Made by a program: the position numbers and the translations under genes. A DNA stretch of 37,452 bases from Candidatus Eiseniibacteriota bacterium (GTDB lineage: Bacteria; Eisenbacteria; RBG-16-71-46; CAIMUX01; WJJG01): contig JAGMBO010000030.1 of NCBI GenBank assembly GCA_023129715.1, positions 1 to 37,452 on the forward strand. Reading direction: 5' to 3'. The notes under the pieces were generated by a model. It was not told where the DNA came from, made no database searches, and was given only the letters and a program-made list of their open reading frames with translations. Shown in pieces: positions 1-8,183 of the stretch (position 1 is the stretch's first letter; each line of letters opens with the position of its first letter).

Positions 1-291
1 CAAGTCAACGTTACAGGCCACTAGGATGGCCTAGGAGTCTGTTGGGCATAGCCGGGGTCCGCGCGTTGGTTTCTGAGAGCGGGTCGCTGGGGTTGCGGAC
101 CACACCTGGGCGTGGGATTGTGGTCCACTGGGTCCGTGGAGATGCACAAGTCCTGCCGCCCATGGAATCCGCGGCAGTCGCTGCTGCCTCGGCCGCTGCC
201 GGATTGACTTCCAGAAGGCGATCAGCTGGAGCCGCGGTGACTCGAGTTTCACCACGACCGTCTCGGCTTTCTTCTCCGCCTCCTCTCCAGG

Positions 292-1473
292 TTACCGCAA
301 TCGACCGTAGAGGCGGCGGTGCTCGGCGATATAGCTGCGGCAGCCGGCATTCAACTGCGCTACAGAGAAGTCCCGCCAACGCGCGTTCATCGCGTTCGCG
401 CGAGCGCGGGCAACGTTGCTCTCGTTGATCCAGCTCTCGATGTAAGTGACCGGCTCGTACTCACTCAACGGCTTGGTGTAGACCCAGCCGTCGCAGAACT
501 CGGCGAGAGTGAACGGCTCGTGGCCGTGCTTGTATACTGCGTTCTTGATCGGGAGATCCGCCAACGGCGAGCCTGCAACATCGAATCCTACTTCGAACGG
601 CCCACCATCACGCGTGAGCATGAACGCATCCAGTCGGCCATCAGCAGGATGCACGTATTCCGCGTTGTAACCGCTGGCGGTATTCCATGGGGCGTGAAGA
701 TAGACCGTAACTGCTCTCTCGCCTAACACGTCTCGCAGAGCGTTGCCGAAACGGAGCCGGCCATACTCCGTGAATGCACCGTCGACTACGCGTGGCTGAC
801 GGAAGCCGGTAAATGCATGATGGATGCCGCAGTGAGCAAGCACCTTCTCCCCCTGCTCCACCGCGGCCAGAACGACGACAGCCCAGTCGGCCTCGGTCTG
901 GTCGCCTGCGACCAGTGCCCACACCTCGGGATCATTCCAGTCGGCCTCGGATTTGAAGTGGCTGTAGTCCAGGGCGTTGTTCACGCCGAGAATCCTGAAG
1001 GGAACGGTGCCAGCGGGCCGATCCCTGTTCACCCTCCATGCCGCCTTAAACACGTCTAGGTACTCGCGATAGCCCCAGGGCAGGAACTGCCGGAAGAGAA
1101 TCTCGCGCCCCAGCTCCTCGTTCCATTCCAGCGACACGACCAGTGAGTCAGCCAGGGCCTGATCCGCACGCCGCGCGAACTCCGTTGCGAGGGTGTTCAC
1201 TCCCTCTGCGTGAAGGAGGGGAATCAGCTCCTGGACGAACAGCTCATCATGTCGGAACCGATGCTGTTCTCCCAGCAGCACCACATCGTGGTCCGCGAAA
1301 AGGCCGAGCACATAGTCACTCGGTGGCCGGCCGTGCTCGGCGAACCAAGCGTCCAGTTCTGTCTGCAGATCAGTGGATATCGGCGGTGGATTCACAAAGT
1401 CATCGGCGCTGCAGCTTGCAAACACAAACAGTGCCGCCAGGAGAAACAGCCGGCCAACGGTCGGCCGTCGCAC
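292..1473 (-). CDS. ChaN/EreA-like lipoprotein (haem-binding-uptake / TIKI-like superfamily)
   Basis: Predicted envelope lipoprotein of 393 residues. I place the start at a GTG (1471-1473) because an AAGGA box lies 6 nt upstream and the protein then begins with a 20-residue signal peptide ending in a lipobox (FAS-C, Cys21). The open frame extends further upstream to 1659, but that part looks non-coding. The mature part carries a V-V-L-L-G-E-Q-H motif (Glu69, His71), then a T-E-F-A-R-R segment (Glu98) and a later H-C-G-I-H-H block. This pattern of Glu and His is typical of the ChaN / erythromycin-esterase-like / TraB-Tiki superfamily. ChaN proteins bind haem, whereas EreA and Tiki relatives are metal-dependent hydrolases; the sequence does not decide which applies. 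It stands alone, with 296 bp to the upstream gene. Family is likely, substrate unknown. Confidence 0.72.
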   Translation of the reverse strand: MRRPTVGRLFLLAALFVFASCSADDFVNPPPISTDLQTELDAWFAEHGRPPSDYVLGLFADHDVVLLGEQHRFRHDELFVQELIPLLHAEGVNTLATEFARRADQALADSLVVSLEWNEELGREILFRQFLPWGYREYLDVFKAAWRVNRDRPAGTVPFRILGVNNALDYSHFKSEADWNDPEVWALVAGDQTEADWAVVVLAAVEQGEKVLAHCGIHHAFTGFRQPRVVDGAFTEYGRLRFGNALRDVLGERAVTVYLHAPWNTASGYNAEYVHPADGRLDAFMLTRDGGPFEVGFDVAGSPLADLPIKNAVYKHGHEPFTLAEFCDGWVYTKPLSEYEPVTYIESWINESNVARARANAMNARWRDFSVAQLNAGCRSYIAEHRRLYGRLR

Positions 1474-1769
1474 CAGCCATCCTTGACGGTGGGAAACCGG
1501 CCGGAAACGCCGTCTCTGATCCGATGATGTTCTTCGTGGTGCTTCCACCGGAGGTTCGACATGCGTAGGGTAGCTCCCTGCCTCAGAGCAGCGCGAGAGG
1601 AGCAGGGCCTTGTCAATCGCCTTATCGTCACACGATGCTGCCAATCTCATTGTCGGCATTTGATCACCCTCGAATCAGTGATTGTCTTCTGGCCGACTTG
1701 CTCTTCTCCTGCGGGCGCCCAAGACGACCGCCAGGTGCATGACCTTGTCAGACCACGGCTGCATCCGCC

Positions 1770-2081
1770 TCACTTCCTATGTCCAATCAGCTCGTGGTAT
1801 CTCTCCCGGGGTTCTCCAGTCCATCCATTGACACCGTGCTTGGGCAGCCACCACGCGTGGAGGAACAGGACTACCACTAGCAGGAGTGCCAAAAGCCCAA
1901 AGGCCCATACGCGACCAAGGGTCGCCGAAACCGTCAATACGGCCCCGAGAATGATCGCGATCTTGAGAAGCCGTCGCCACTTCGGCTTGTGTTCCTCGAA
2001 ATGGCCAAGGAGGATGCTACCCACTCCCGCTATCGTCATCACGACGGCGACCTCGAACCACAACGAATCGGTTTGCCACAT
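1770..2081 (-). CDS. small membrane protein of unknown function
   Basis: A 103-residue protein that I do not recognise. The start ATG (2079-2081) has a strong AGGAGG box 7 nt upstream, which favours it over the longer open frame to 2144. Three hydrophobic stretches are visible: residues about 8-26 (V-A-V-V-M-T-I-A-G-V-G), 38-54 (L-K-I-A-I-I-L-G-A-V-L) and 58-78 (W-A-F-G-L-L-A-L-L-L-V-V-V-L-F). Between the first two is a basic stretch, HKPKWRR, probably cytoplasmic. The tail is polar and ends in H-R-K. No catalytic motif is seen. The upstream region contains two copies of CCACGTGGGGAC that may regulate it. Probably a real inner-membrane protein; function unknown. Confidence 0.6.
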   Translation of the reverse strand: MWQTDSLWFEVAVVMTIAGVGSILLGHFEEHKPKWRRLLKIAIILGAVLTVSATLGRVWAFGLLALLLVVVLFLHAWWLPKHGVNGWTGEPRERYHELIGHRK

Positions 2082-2275
2082 CGCAGTTCCTCCTGAGCAT
2101 CCTCCGATGACTCCATCGTGGTCAGGCGCATAGATGCTCCACAAGGTGGATACCGGAGCTCGGCAGTCTTGGCCAGTACGTGCTGCTTAGCCAAAACCGA
2201 CCAGCGCCGCGGGCAGTGCGAAAACCACCGACTGCAAGACGACGGTCCTGGCGCGGCCCTGGCGTTGCATGGCCA

Positions 2276-2326
2276 CCACGTGGGGACACACCCCTGCCCG
2301 CTAGCTACCCGTGGCCACGTGGGGAC
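2276..2326. repeat. direct repeat of CCACGTGGGGAC, 39 bp apart
   Basis: Identical 12-mers lie at 2276-2287 and 2315-2326 in the gap between two minus-strand genes, about 195-245 bp upstream of the small membrane protein. Each contains the palindromic core CCACGTGG, and that core occurs again at 2395-2402 inside the end of the lipoprotein gene. Two same-orientation copies about four helical turns apart look like an operator, but this is inference. Confidence 0.35.
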
Positions 2327-2379
2327 CACTAGCCCGGACTACTCATGAAGCCGTTGTGGGTCGCCCGCTCGACGACCGC

Positions 2380-4527
2380 TTAGTCGATAAGGACCACGTG
2401 GTTGACATTGGAACTCGACAACAGCACATGACTGTGAGAGTCGTAGCCGTTGGCCACGATCGGCACTTCTTCCTCCCAGAAGAGGCTGACGCTGCCCATG
2501 CCCGCGGCGGTCTCACTGAGCTCGGCTTCGGTGAAGGTGTACGTGCCTGTATTGGGCACGGTGACGCTCAGCCCTGTGCCACCCGTCCCGATGACTATGA
2601 TGCGGACCGTTGATCCGGTGCTGGCTCCATTCCATTCCAGAGTGAACCCGTTCAGCGAAACATCCTGCATCATCTCCAGGTTGGTTACGTAGGGCTCGAT
2701 GTCCATGATCTCAATCGGGATATCCATCGACGGTACCGCGGTATTACCAACCACCTCCAAATCGTAGGTGCTACCGATGGTCAGGTACTGGAAGTTGACA
2801 TAATCGACATAAGAATAGGAGTCATCGCCGTCCCACTCCAGCTCCCAAGCCCCGAAGGTTACCGTTCCCGCCTGCAGGGGGGTGACAGGGTCTTCGTCCA
2901 CGACCGCATCGAAACGGGCGGAAAGCAAGTCACTCCTAGCGATCGCCCCACCGTAATTGCTAAAGATCAAGTACACATCCAGAATGGCGTAGATACCTTC
3001 AGTAACGATGGGAGTGGGAACCGCCGCGACGAAATCCGAGAGATGATATACTCCGGCTTCCACGAAGTTCTCGTTTTCAAAGACACTGCTGTCGAGTTCT
3101 TCCCAGCCACTGCCCGCGTTGGTGAAAATGACGATATCCTCTTCGACGGCATCACCAAGGGCTGTTTCCGAATAGTTGAAACGCAGCGTCGCCCATTCGG
3201 CGAAGACTGTTCCGCTGGGCTCGATGCCGTAGACAGGAGACAGCAAGGTATAGCCCGCCGGGCCGGATGGGGGTGACGTATTGATCTCGGCCTCAAAGAG
3301 GATGCTTTCGGTCAGGGCGCCTGCGGGAATCGCAAGGTGGCCATCATCGGCGAGCATGACCGAACCGCCCGCGGGGCCGATCAATCCGGACTGAGCACTC
3401 AAATAGATCAGCTTGATGTCGCTCGTAGTAGCGACGAGGTAACTATTGGGATCATAGCCCGGAGCGTCGTCCAGCGTGATCCGTTCGTAATGACTCAGAG
3501 TCAGGACACCGGCACCTGGATTGACGCTCGCCAGATCGTCTGCTGTGAACGTGACGCTGCCATTGTTGAGCACGCGTTTGGACACCAACAGCTCGTTGCT
3601 GATCGAGAGAACCACAGTGACGCTGTCGGATGAAACATCATTCCATTCCACGGTGAATCCCTCAACGGACACGGCATCGCCAGCATTGATATTTGTAATG
3701 ACAGGCTCGTGATCCACCATGGTTATTGATCTCTCCAGAGCCGGCACTTCGGCGCTGGCAACAACATGAAAAGTGTACGTTCCACCCAGGTTCAGGAAAT
3801 CGCTACTTCCAGTGTTCTCGTCGACGTAGGCGAGGATCATTTCGTCAAAGGACATACCGTAGTTGTTGCAATACACCGAATCCGGGTGCAGCGGATCCAC
3901 TGGGCTGCAGGGACTGACCACCCCGTCGAAGCGAGCAACGATCATGTCGATGTGAGTGTTGTCAACCCCCTGGCCGGCGTAACCTACCAGGCGAACGACT
4001 TCGAAGAGGCCGAACACGCCCTGGGCGGTTTCACCCGCCGGCGTTGTCACGGCGAAATCCGACAGATGCGTGATTTGGGCTGTCGCGATGTTGTTGACTT
4101 CGTCAACGGTAGTAGACAGTGCAGTCCAGCCGCTGCCAGTGTCCGCGTAGATGATGATGGAACTCTCCGCCACACCATTCAGGTCCGCTTCGCTGTAATG
4201 CAGAGTCAGCTGCACGGGCTCAGCGAAAGTCGTACCGGACGGGCCGATGGAATACACAGCCGAACCGAGGGCACGGACCGAGACCATATCCGCATGATTG
4301 GAGCCGGCGTCGGCCATCGTGAAGGTGACCTCGCCGGCCAACGCGTCCGAGGGAATCGTCAAGGATGCTTCGCCTGAGATCTCAATGCTGCCACCTGAAG
4401 ATCCGATGGTTTCGCTAACGCCGTCGGTTGGGGGTGTTGTGGGGCCGTCGTCGCTTCCGCAGCCTGCGAAGAACACCAGTCCCAACACGGCGAACACCCC
4501 CAAGCGGACGAACTTCCGGAATTCCAT
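2380..4527 (-). CDS. large surface lipoprotein with duplicated ZU5-like / Ig-like halves
   Basis: 715-residue predicted lipoprotein. Start ATG at 4525-4527 has an AGGAG box about 7 nt upstream. The signal peptide ends in F-F-A-G-C (Cys23), followed by a G-S-D-D-G-P-T-T-P-P linker typical of surface lipoproteins. Residues about 38-160 and 385-515 are two copies of one module: GG-S opening, a T/A-I-P-S/A-D/G-A-L turn, then G-P/E-P-S-G-T-x-F-A-E and a Y-S-E strand, ending in H-L-S-D-F. This resembles ZU5-type beta-sandwich domains. Each copy is followed by a similar beta-rich region with a G-F-T-x-E-W-N motif, so the protein is an internal duplication of about 345 residues. No enzyme motif is seen. 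An adhesin or structural role is possible; the function is unknown. Confidence 0.75.
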   Translation of the reverse strand: MEFRKFVRLGVFAVLGLVFFAGCGSDDGPTTPPTDGVSETIGSSGGSIEISGEASLTIPSDALAGEVTFTMADAGSNHADMVSVRALGSAVYSIGPSGTTFAEPVQLTLHYSEADLNGVAESSIIIYADTGSGWTALSTTVDEVNNIATAQITHLSDFAVTTPAGETAQGVFGLFEVVRLVGYAGQGVDNTHIDMIVARFDGVVSPCSPVDPLHPDSVYCNNYGMSFDEMILAYVDENTGSSDFLNLGGTYTFHVVASAEVPALERSITMVDHEPVITNINAGDAVSVEGFTVEWNDVSSDSVTVVLSISNELLVSKRVLNNGSVTFTADDLASVNPGAGVLTLSHYERITLDDAPGYDPNSYLVATTSDIKLIYLSAQSGLIGPAGGSVMLADDGHLAIPAGALTESILFEAEINTSPPSGPAGYTLLSPVYGIEPSGTVFAEWATLRFNYSETALGDAVEEDIVIFTNAGSGWEELDSSVFENENFVEAGVYHLSDFVAAVPTPIVTEGIYAILDVYLIFSNYGGAIARSDLLSARFDAVVDEDPVTPLQAGTVTFGAWELEWDGDDSYSYVDYVNFQYLTIGSTYDLEVVGNTAVPSMDIPIEIMDIEPYVTNLEMMQDVSLNGFTLEWNGASTGSTVRIIVIGTGGTGLSVTVPNTGTYTFTEAELSETAAGMGSVSLFWEEEVPIVANGYDSHSHVLLSSSNVNHVVLID

Positions 4528-4893
4528 GGCCTTCTCCTTTGAAGCGAGGGGATCGCCGCTTGGGCGTGCCCCAGACAGAAAACTCAAGTCACGACGAATT
4601 GCGGAAGATCCTATCACGAGACAGTCGCAACCTGCAACAAATTGGACACTGGGGATCCTGATGTTCTCGCCGGAATTGCAGTACCAGATTGACCGAAAGT
4701 GCTTGACGGGATGTAGCTGACCCGTCTCCGGGGAAATCAGGCGGCGGGCATTCGACGAGAGCGGCACGTGCTCGGCAGATAGTAAATCATGGCTTTGGGA
4801 CGAGCCGCCCTCTTTCGCTCCGATGGGCTTGACCCGCGGCTGGTACCGGCCCGGCACGTGCCGGAACCAGCCGTTGGGTCCAAGCGCTTGGAT
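4528..4893. other. intergenic region, 366 bp, with two palindromes near its right end
   Basis: Lies between the GNAT gene and the large lipoprotein, both on the minus strand. Its left end holds the lipoprotein ribosome-binding site. The middle has no convincing ORF or promoter that I can defend. The right end holds the dyad structures listed separately. Confidence 0.5.
4837..4892. terminator. compound palindrome downstream of the GNAT gene, possible factor-independent terminator without a T-run
   Basis: Three nested or adjacent symmetries start 2 bp past the GNAT stop. TCCAAGCGCTTGGA (4879-4892) is a perfect 14-bp palindrome. CCGGCACGTGCCGG (4851-4864) is another. The second is enclosed by an 8-bp outer stem, CGGCTGGT (4837-4844) pairing with ACCAGCCG (4866-4873). 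There is no U-tract, so it may act as an RNA-stabilising hairpin, a weak terminator or a protein-binding site. Confidence 0.4.
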
Positions 4894-5406
4894 TCAAGCG
4901 GTTGTTGTCTGACCCCGTGGTAGACAGCCCAAATGCTTTACCATGATGAGACACGGGTTCCCTTCCCCCCACAGGTTGGTCTCCTCGAGGGGACGGAAAC
5001 CCATCGCTTCATAGAACCCGCGGGTCCCAGCGTACGCCTCGCTCTCGCGGGACTGACCCAGCGTCTTGACCTGGAGATACTCAATGGAGCGTTCATGAAG
5101 CACGTCTACGGCATGAGCCACGAGAGAGCGCCCCATGCCCCGGCGGTGGAACTCCTCCAAGACGCCCATGACATGGATCTCGGCCGAGTACTGATTGTGC
5201 TGATTCAAGGCCATGAAGCCCACGATGTGACCACCCGTTTCAACCACATAGGTTTCCATGGCCTCGAGATCCCGACGGTACTGCTGGATCGACTCCTCGA
5301 TTCCGAACCAGCCGGGAAGTGAGCGCATCACCGTCTCGCACTCCGCGGCTTCATCGGGAAGCATCGTCCGAATCAAGAATGGCTCAACCCCTTGGGAACT
5401 CAGCAC
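4894..5406 (-). CDS. GNAT-family N-acetyltransferase
   Basis: 170-residue acetyltransferase of the GNAT fold, expected to move an acetyl group from acetyl-CoA to an amine. Motif A is clear: a V-M-G-V strand followed by the acetyl-CoA pyrophosphate loop R-R-G-M-G-R-S-L (about residues 88-96). Motif B is seen as a G-F-Y-E-A-M-G-F-R-P segment, usual in RimI-like proteins. The start is a GTG at 5404-5406 with GAGAGG about 8 nt upstream; a later ATG would cut off the first strand. It is the last gene of a likely operon with the methyltransferase (86 bp gap) and the CYTH gene. Acceptor substrate unknown. Confidence 0.82.
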   Translation of the reverse strand: MLSSQGVEPFLIRTMLPDEAAECETVMRSLPGWFGIEESIQQYRRDLEAMETYVVETGGHIVGFMALNQHNQYSAEIHVMGVLEEFHRRGMGRSLVAHAVDVLHERSIEYLQVKTLGQSRESEAYAGTRGFYEAMGFRPLEETNLWGEGNPCLIMVKHLGCLPRGQTTTA

Positions 5407-5492
5407 CGAGTGACCTCTCTCAGATAGCGTCCCGGGTCAGCCCGCGGATGACCGCATCGCCTGCACCCGACTGTTGTGGGCGCCTCGCGGCG

Positions 5493-6332
5493 CTACTTCC
5501 TGCCCACAGCAATGAGATGGGCGCTTACTCCCAACAAACTCGCCTCTGTCTCCGTGGCGCGAGCAATGTGCAGCAGACGATTCCTGCGTTCCTCGTCATT
5601 CCACCAGTCATCGAAATCCCGCAGGAGCCAACAGGGTCCTTCCACGCCGTAGACGCCAATCAGGTTGAACCCAGCCCCTGCCACTTCGCTGCGCAACTCG
5701 TCGGGATGATGGAAGAAGGCATCCATGAAGTACTCTGGCTTAGCGGTTGGATTCCTGTGTTGTCCACTCTTCAGATCTTGATATACGATCTCGGCGAATT
5801 GCGAATCCTTCAACAATCCTCCGCGGAGACCATCGAACGTGGAGGCGAACCGTGATATCCCCACCGCTAGAAGAATCCCGCCTGGCTTGATTACACGATA
5901 GGCTTCTTGTAACGCCTTGAGGCGATCCTTCTTGTCTGTGAGATGGTACAGGGGGCCGAAAAGCAGAACAGTGTCTCCTGTTTCCGCATCCCATGATAGC
6001 GAACAGGCGTCGCCGACACTTGCACTGGCAAGTTGAGCCTCCGGTTGAGACGCAGATGCTTCTCTCGCCAACTGAACATGCAGAGGGCTGATGTCAATCA
6101 GGTGAACCTCGTAGCCCTGCCTCGCAAGCCAGCAGGCATGACCGCCAGGTCCACCTCCGATATCGAGAACCGTAGCTGGTGCCGGAGGGAGAAAGCGCTT
6201 GAGAAGCTCACGAGAACGTTCGCGGTCAAGCCTGCCTGCACCCGTATTCAATCGGTCGGCCTCATATCCGGAGGCGTAGTGTTCAGAAACCTCTGCGGGC
6301 CTGGGAGAATGTGAATCCCTGTTTCTTGCCAT
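5493..6332 (-). CDS. class I SAM-dependent methyltransferase
   Basis: 279-residue cytoplasmic methyltransferase with a Rossmann-like Methyltransf_11/25 core. Motif I, V-L-D-I-G-G-G-P-G (55-63), binds S-adenosylmethionine. The acidic end of strand 2, H-L-I-D-I-S (about 77-82), should contact the ribose. F-G-P-L-Y-H-L at the end of strand 4 is common in UbiE/small-molecule methyltransferases. The ATG at 6330-6332 follows a GGAAAGAGGAG purine run. The open frame continues upstream to 6434, but that part overlaps the CYTH gene and has no signal for a start. It begins 26 bp after the CYTH gene, which argues for co-transcription. The methyl acceptor cannot be read from the sequence. Confidence 0.85.
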   Translation of the reverse strand: MARNRDSHSPRPAEVSEHYASGYEADRLNTGAGRLDRERSRELLKRFLPPAPATVLDIGGGPGGHACWLARQGYEVHLIDISPLHVQLAREASASQPEAQLASASVGDACSLSWDAETGDTVLLFGPLYHLTDKKDRLKALQEAYRVIKPGGILLAVGISRFASTFDGLRGGLLKDSQFAEIVYQDLKSGQHRNPTAKPEYFMDAFFHHPDELRSEVAGAGFNLIGVYGVEGPCWLLRDFDDWWNDEERRNRLLHIARATETEASLLGVSAHLIAVGRK

Positions 6333-6358
6333 CTCCTCTTTCCGTACAACGTCAAAGC

Positions 6359-6913
6359 TCAACGGCGCGGCTCGTCCGCGCCCGCCGCCGCGCCTTGTTC
6401 GGCCTCGTTCAATAGGAGGTCCGCATAGGCGCAAGGCACCAAGTCAGACTCGTTGACGCCCAACTTCTCCATGAGATCGGATACAATGAGTCGCCCTTCC
6501 TCTGGGTCTTGGCTGGGACTGAGAAGCACCTCCAACTCCATGAAAGACCCCAATTCATCAACCTCATCTAGGTGGATCCTGGTCTGCCCTACCACATAGA
6601 CCTCTCTCCTTTTCTTCACCGTAATAGTTTCGCCCAAAGCAGCCGCCAGCAATTGCCGCAGCTCCAGCGGCTTGGAGGTCTCGTGGATCTGGTAAGTTGA
6701 CTGCTTGGAACCACTCGTGTCGGGACGCTCATAGTGTATGAGCTCACCGAAACCATCCGTGAGGATTCGCAGTTTGAGCCTTCCCGTATGGGTGCGGAAG
6801 AAGACGTCCTCTTGATTAAGGGCCTGGCACGGCTCCGTGGCGAGCTGCATAGCTGCACGTCTCAGCCGGTTCAGATCACGGACTTTCGCCTTAATCTCAA
6901 TGTTGGATGGCAC
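6359..6913 (-). CDS. CYTH-domain protein (class IV adenylate cyclase / triphosphate tunnel family)
   Basis: 184 residues, the usual size of single-domain CYTH proteins, whose eight-stranded tunnel binds triphosphates with divalent metal. The N-terminus reads N-I-E-I-K-A-K, the form seen in many bacterial CyaB-like proteins, where the second Glu of the classic ExExK signature is replaced by Lys. Later strands have the expected charged pattern: F-F-R-T, K-L-R-I-L, V-K-K-R-R-E-V-Y and I-H-L-D-E-V-D-x-L-G-x-F-M-E-L-E. The start is GTG (6911-6913) with AGGGA 8 nt upstream. It is the first gene of the run leading to the methyltransferase and GNAT genes. It may be an adenylate cyclase, a thiamine-triphosphatase-like enzyme or a polyphosphatase. 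Confidence 0.8.
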   Translation of the reverse strand: MPSNIEIKAKVRDLNRLRRAAMQLATEPCQALNQEDVFFRTHTGRLKLRILTDGFGELIHYERPDTSGSKQSTYQIHETSKPLELRQLLAAALGETITVKKRREVYVVGQTRIHLDEVDELGSFMELEVLLSPSQDPEEGRLIVSDLMEKLGVNESDLVPCAYADLLLNEAEQGAAAGADEPRR

Positions 6914-7241
6914 TCTCTATTCCCTATTGGCCGAACTACTGTTTCTCTAGACATCATTGTTCCACGGCCCCGCCCTCCCTACCAGCAGGGCCTTCACGCA
7001 CAGCACGGACGGTGGATTCCCCATCGCCGGGGACACAGGAGTTGCCACAGGTCACCTCGGTTGCGAGTGCCGGCGCCAGTGCGAACCCGGGCGGGTGTTG
7101 GAACCCGGCGGGCCGGTAGCGACGATGTCTGGATCTGCCGGGCGATACCCCGCCATGCAAAGGGAGCCGCCCGGTCGGCGGCTCCCCGAAAGCTCGTCAG
7201 AGTTCCGGCGCGGGAGCCTCAGCGCCCATCGCCGGCCGAGG
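6914..7241. other. intergenic region, 328 bp, holding a terminator
   Basis: Lies between the cytochrome gene and the CYTH gene, both on the minus strand. It contains the cytochrome terminator at 7158-7187 and a small TCCCC-GGGGA hairpin near 7018-7033. The CYTH promoter should lie at its left end, but I cannot point to a convincing -35/-10 pair. Confidence 0.5.
7158..7187 (-). terminator. intrinsic terminator after the cytochrome c gene
   Basis: Read on the minus strand, GGGAGCCGCC and GGCGGCTCCC form a perfect 10-bp stem closing a 5-nt loop, followed at once by TTTGC. It lies 55 bp past the cytochrome stop. The T-run is short, but the stem is very stable. Confidence 0.75.
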
Positions 7242-7820
7242 CTACTCCCCTTCCCCTGCCTTCTTGGGATTCGGGTGGGCGACCACCGCCATCGCCTCCT
7301 CGAACTTGAACTCCTTGAACGTCGGGCTCTCATCGTTGTGGCAGCTCAGGCAGAGCTCCTCGGCGGGCGCGATCATCCCGAGGGTCATCGCCTTCTCGAC
7401 ATCCTTCATGTGCGCGATCTTCCAGTCGGCAGCCGGACCGTGACATGACTCGCAGCTGACCCCCTCGATCTTGTCGTACTTCTTGCCGAACAACTCGGCC
7501 TTGGCATCCCATGCGGTTACGTGGCACTTCAGGCACTGGGCGGCCTCTTCGGGAGCCACCTCGATGCCCAGCTCCTTGGCAATCTTCTTCGACTCATCGG
7601 TCAGTAAGCTCTGGTAGGCGTGCGCGTGGGGGCTCGCCAGCCACTTGCCGTACTGATCCCCCTTCGCCTCGCTCTTGTGGCAGGCCTTGCAGGAGAGCGC
7701 GCCGATGAAGCCATGCTCCTGCTCCTCGGCCTTCTTCGCCTCCTCCCCATTGGCCTGGACAACCCAGACGAGGGCCACCACCAGAAGGAGCGCTGCGCCG
7801 AGCCAAGCGATCTTTCTCAT
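7242..7820 (-). CDS. periplasmic tetraheme cytochrome c (cytochrome c554-like)
   Basis: 192-residue electron carrier with four C-x-x-C-H haem attachment sites: residues 44-48 (CKACH), 96-100 (CLKCH), 123-127 (CESCH) and 157-161 (CLSCH). The ATG at 7818-7820 has GGGAGG 6 nt upstream, and the first ~23 residues form a Sec signal peptide (basic start, then L-L-L-V-V-A-L-V-W-V) that sends it to the periplasm. Extra His residues (P-H-A-H-A-Y at 64-69, A-H-M at 136-138, A-H-P at 181-183) are candidates for the second axial ligands. The spacing and the S-C-E-S-C-H-G-P segment recall multihaem proteins of the cytochrome c554 / NapC-partner kind. No reductase is next to it, so its electron partners are unknown. 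Confidence 0.9.
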   Translation of the reverse strand: MRKIAWLGAALLLVVALVWVVQANGEEAKKAEEQEHGFIGALSCKACHKSEAKGDQYGKWLASPHAHAYQSLLTDESKKIAKELGIEVAPEEAAQCLKCHVTAWDAKAELFGKKYDKIEGVSCESCHGPAADWKIAHMKDVEKAMTLGMIAPAEELCLSCHNDESPTFKEFKFEEAMAVVAHPNPKKAGEGE

Positions 7821-8183
7821 CCCGAACCTCCCAGTTCTATCCCCGACCTTGCCACCCGCGAGCGGCATCGGCGGACCGTAGCCAGCCGAGCCCACCCCAC
7901 GGGAGAATCACCGCTACCGGATGCTCGAACCGGCCGCTGCCAAATGCCCGAACCGGCCGCCGCTCGAACTCACGGGCCGTGAGTCTACACCCGCCTTTCT
8001 ATCTTGAAAACCTCTTCCGGACCGCAGTTCCAAGCCCGGCGGCAGGCCGGGAGCGAATCGGTCGCCGGGCAGCGTGCCGACGAAATCATAAACCGATAAA
8101 CGACAACGAACTAGGAGGTCGTCTGTCGGGACACCGCCACACGCGAGGGCCACCAGGGGCGCTATGGTGAACCCAACGGAGAA
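7821..8183. other. intergenic region, 363 bp, upstream of the cytochrome gene
   Basis: Lies between the C39-like gene and the cytochrome gene, both on the minus strand. It contains a CCCGGC-GCCGGG hairpin (8035-8051), a possible weak terminator for the C39-like gene, and the palindrome at 7968-7984. A poor sigma70-like pair (TTTCAA, 16 bp, TAGACT) is readable on the minus strand just upstream of the palindrome, but I would not rely on it. Confidence 0.4.
7968..7984. promoter_or_regulatory. 17-bp palindrome upstream of the cytochrome gene (candidate operator)
   Basis: ACTCACGGGCCGTGAGT is a perfect inverted repeat of 8 bp arms around one base. It lies 148 bp upstream of the cytochrome start and overlaps the weak -10-like TAGACT on the minus strand, a position that suits a repressor site. 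No binding protein can be named. Confidence 0.3.

Noticed and set aside
42-428. Open frame at the left end of the window
   Set aside because: Arg/Ser-rich translation, no ribosome-binding site, and it runs into the end of the ChaN-like gene on the other strand. I see no gene in 1-291.
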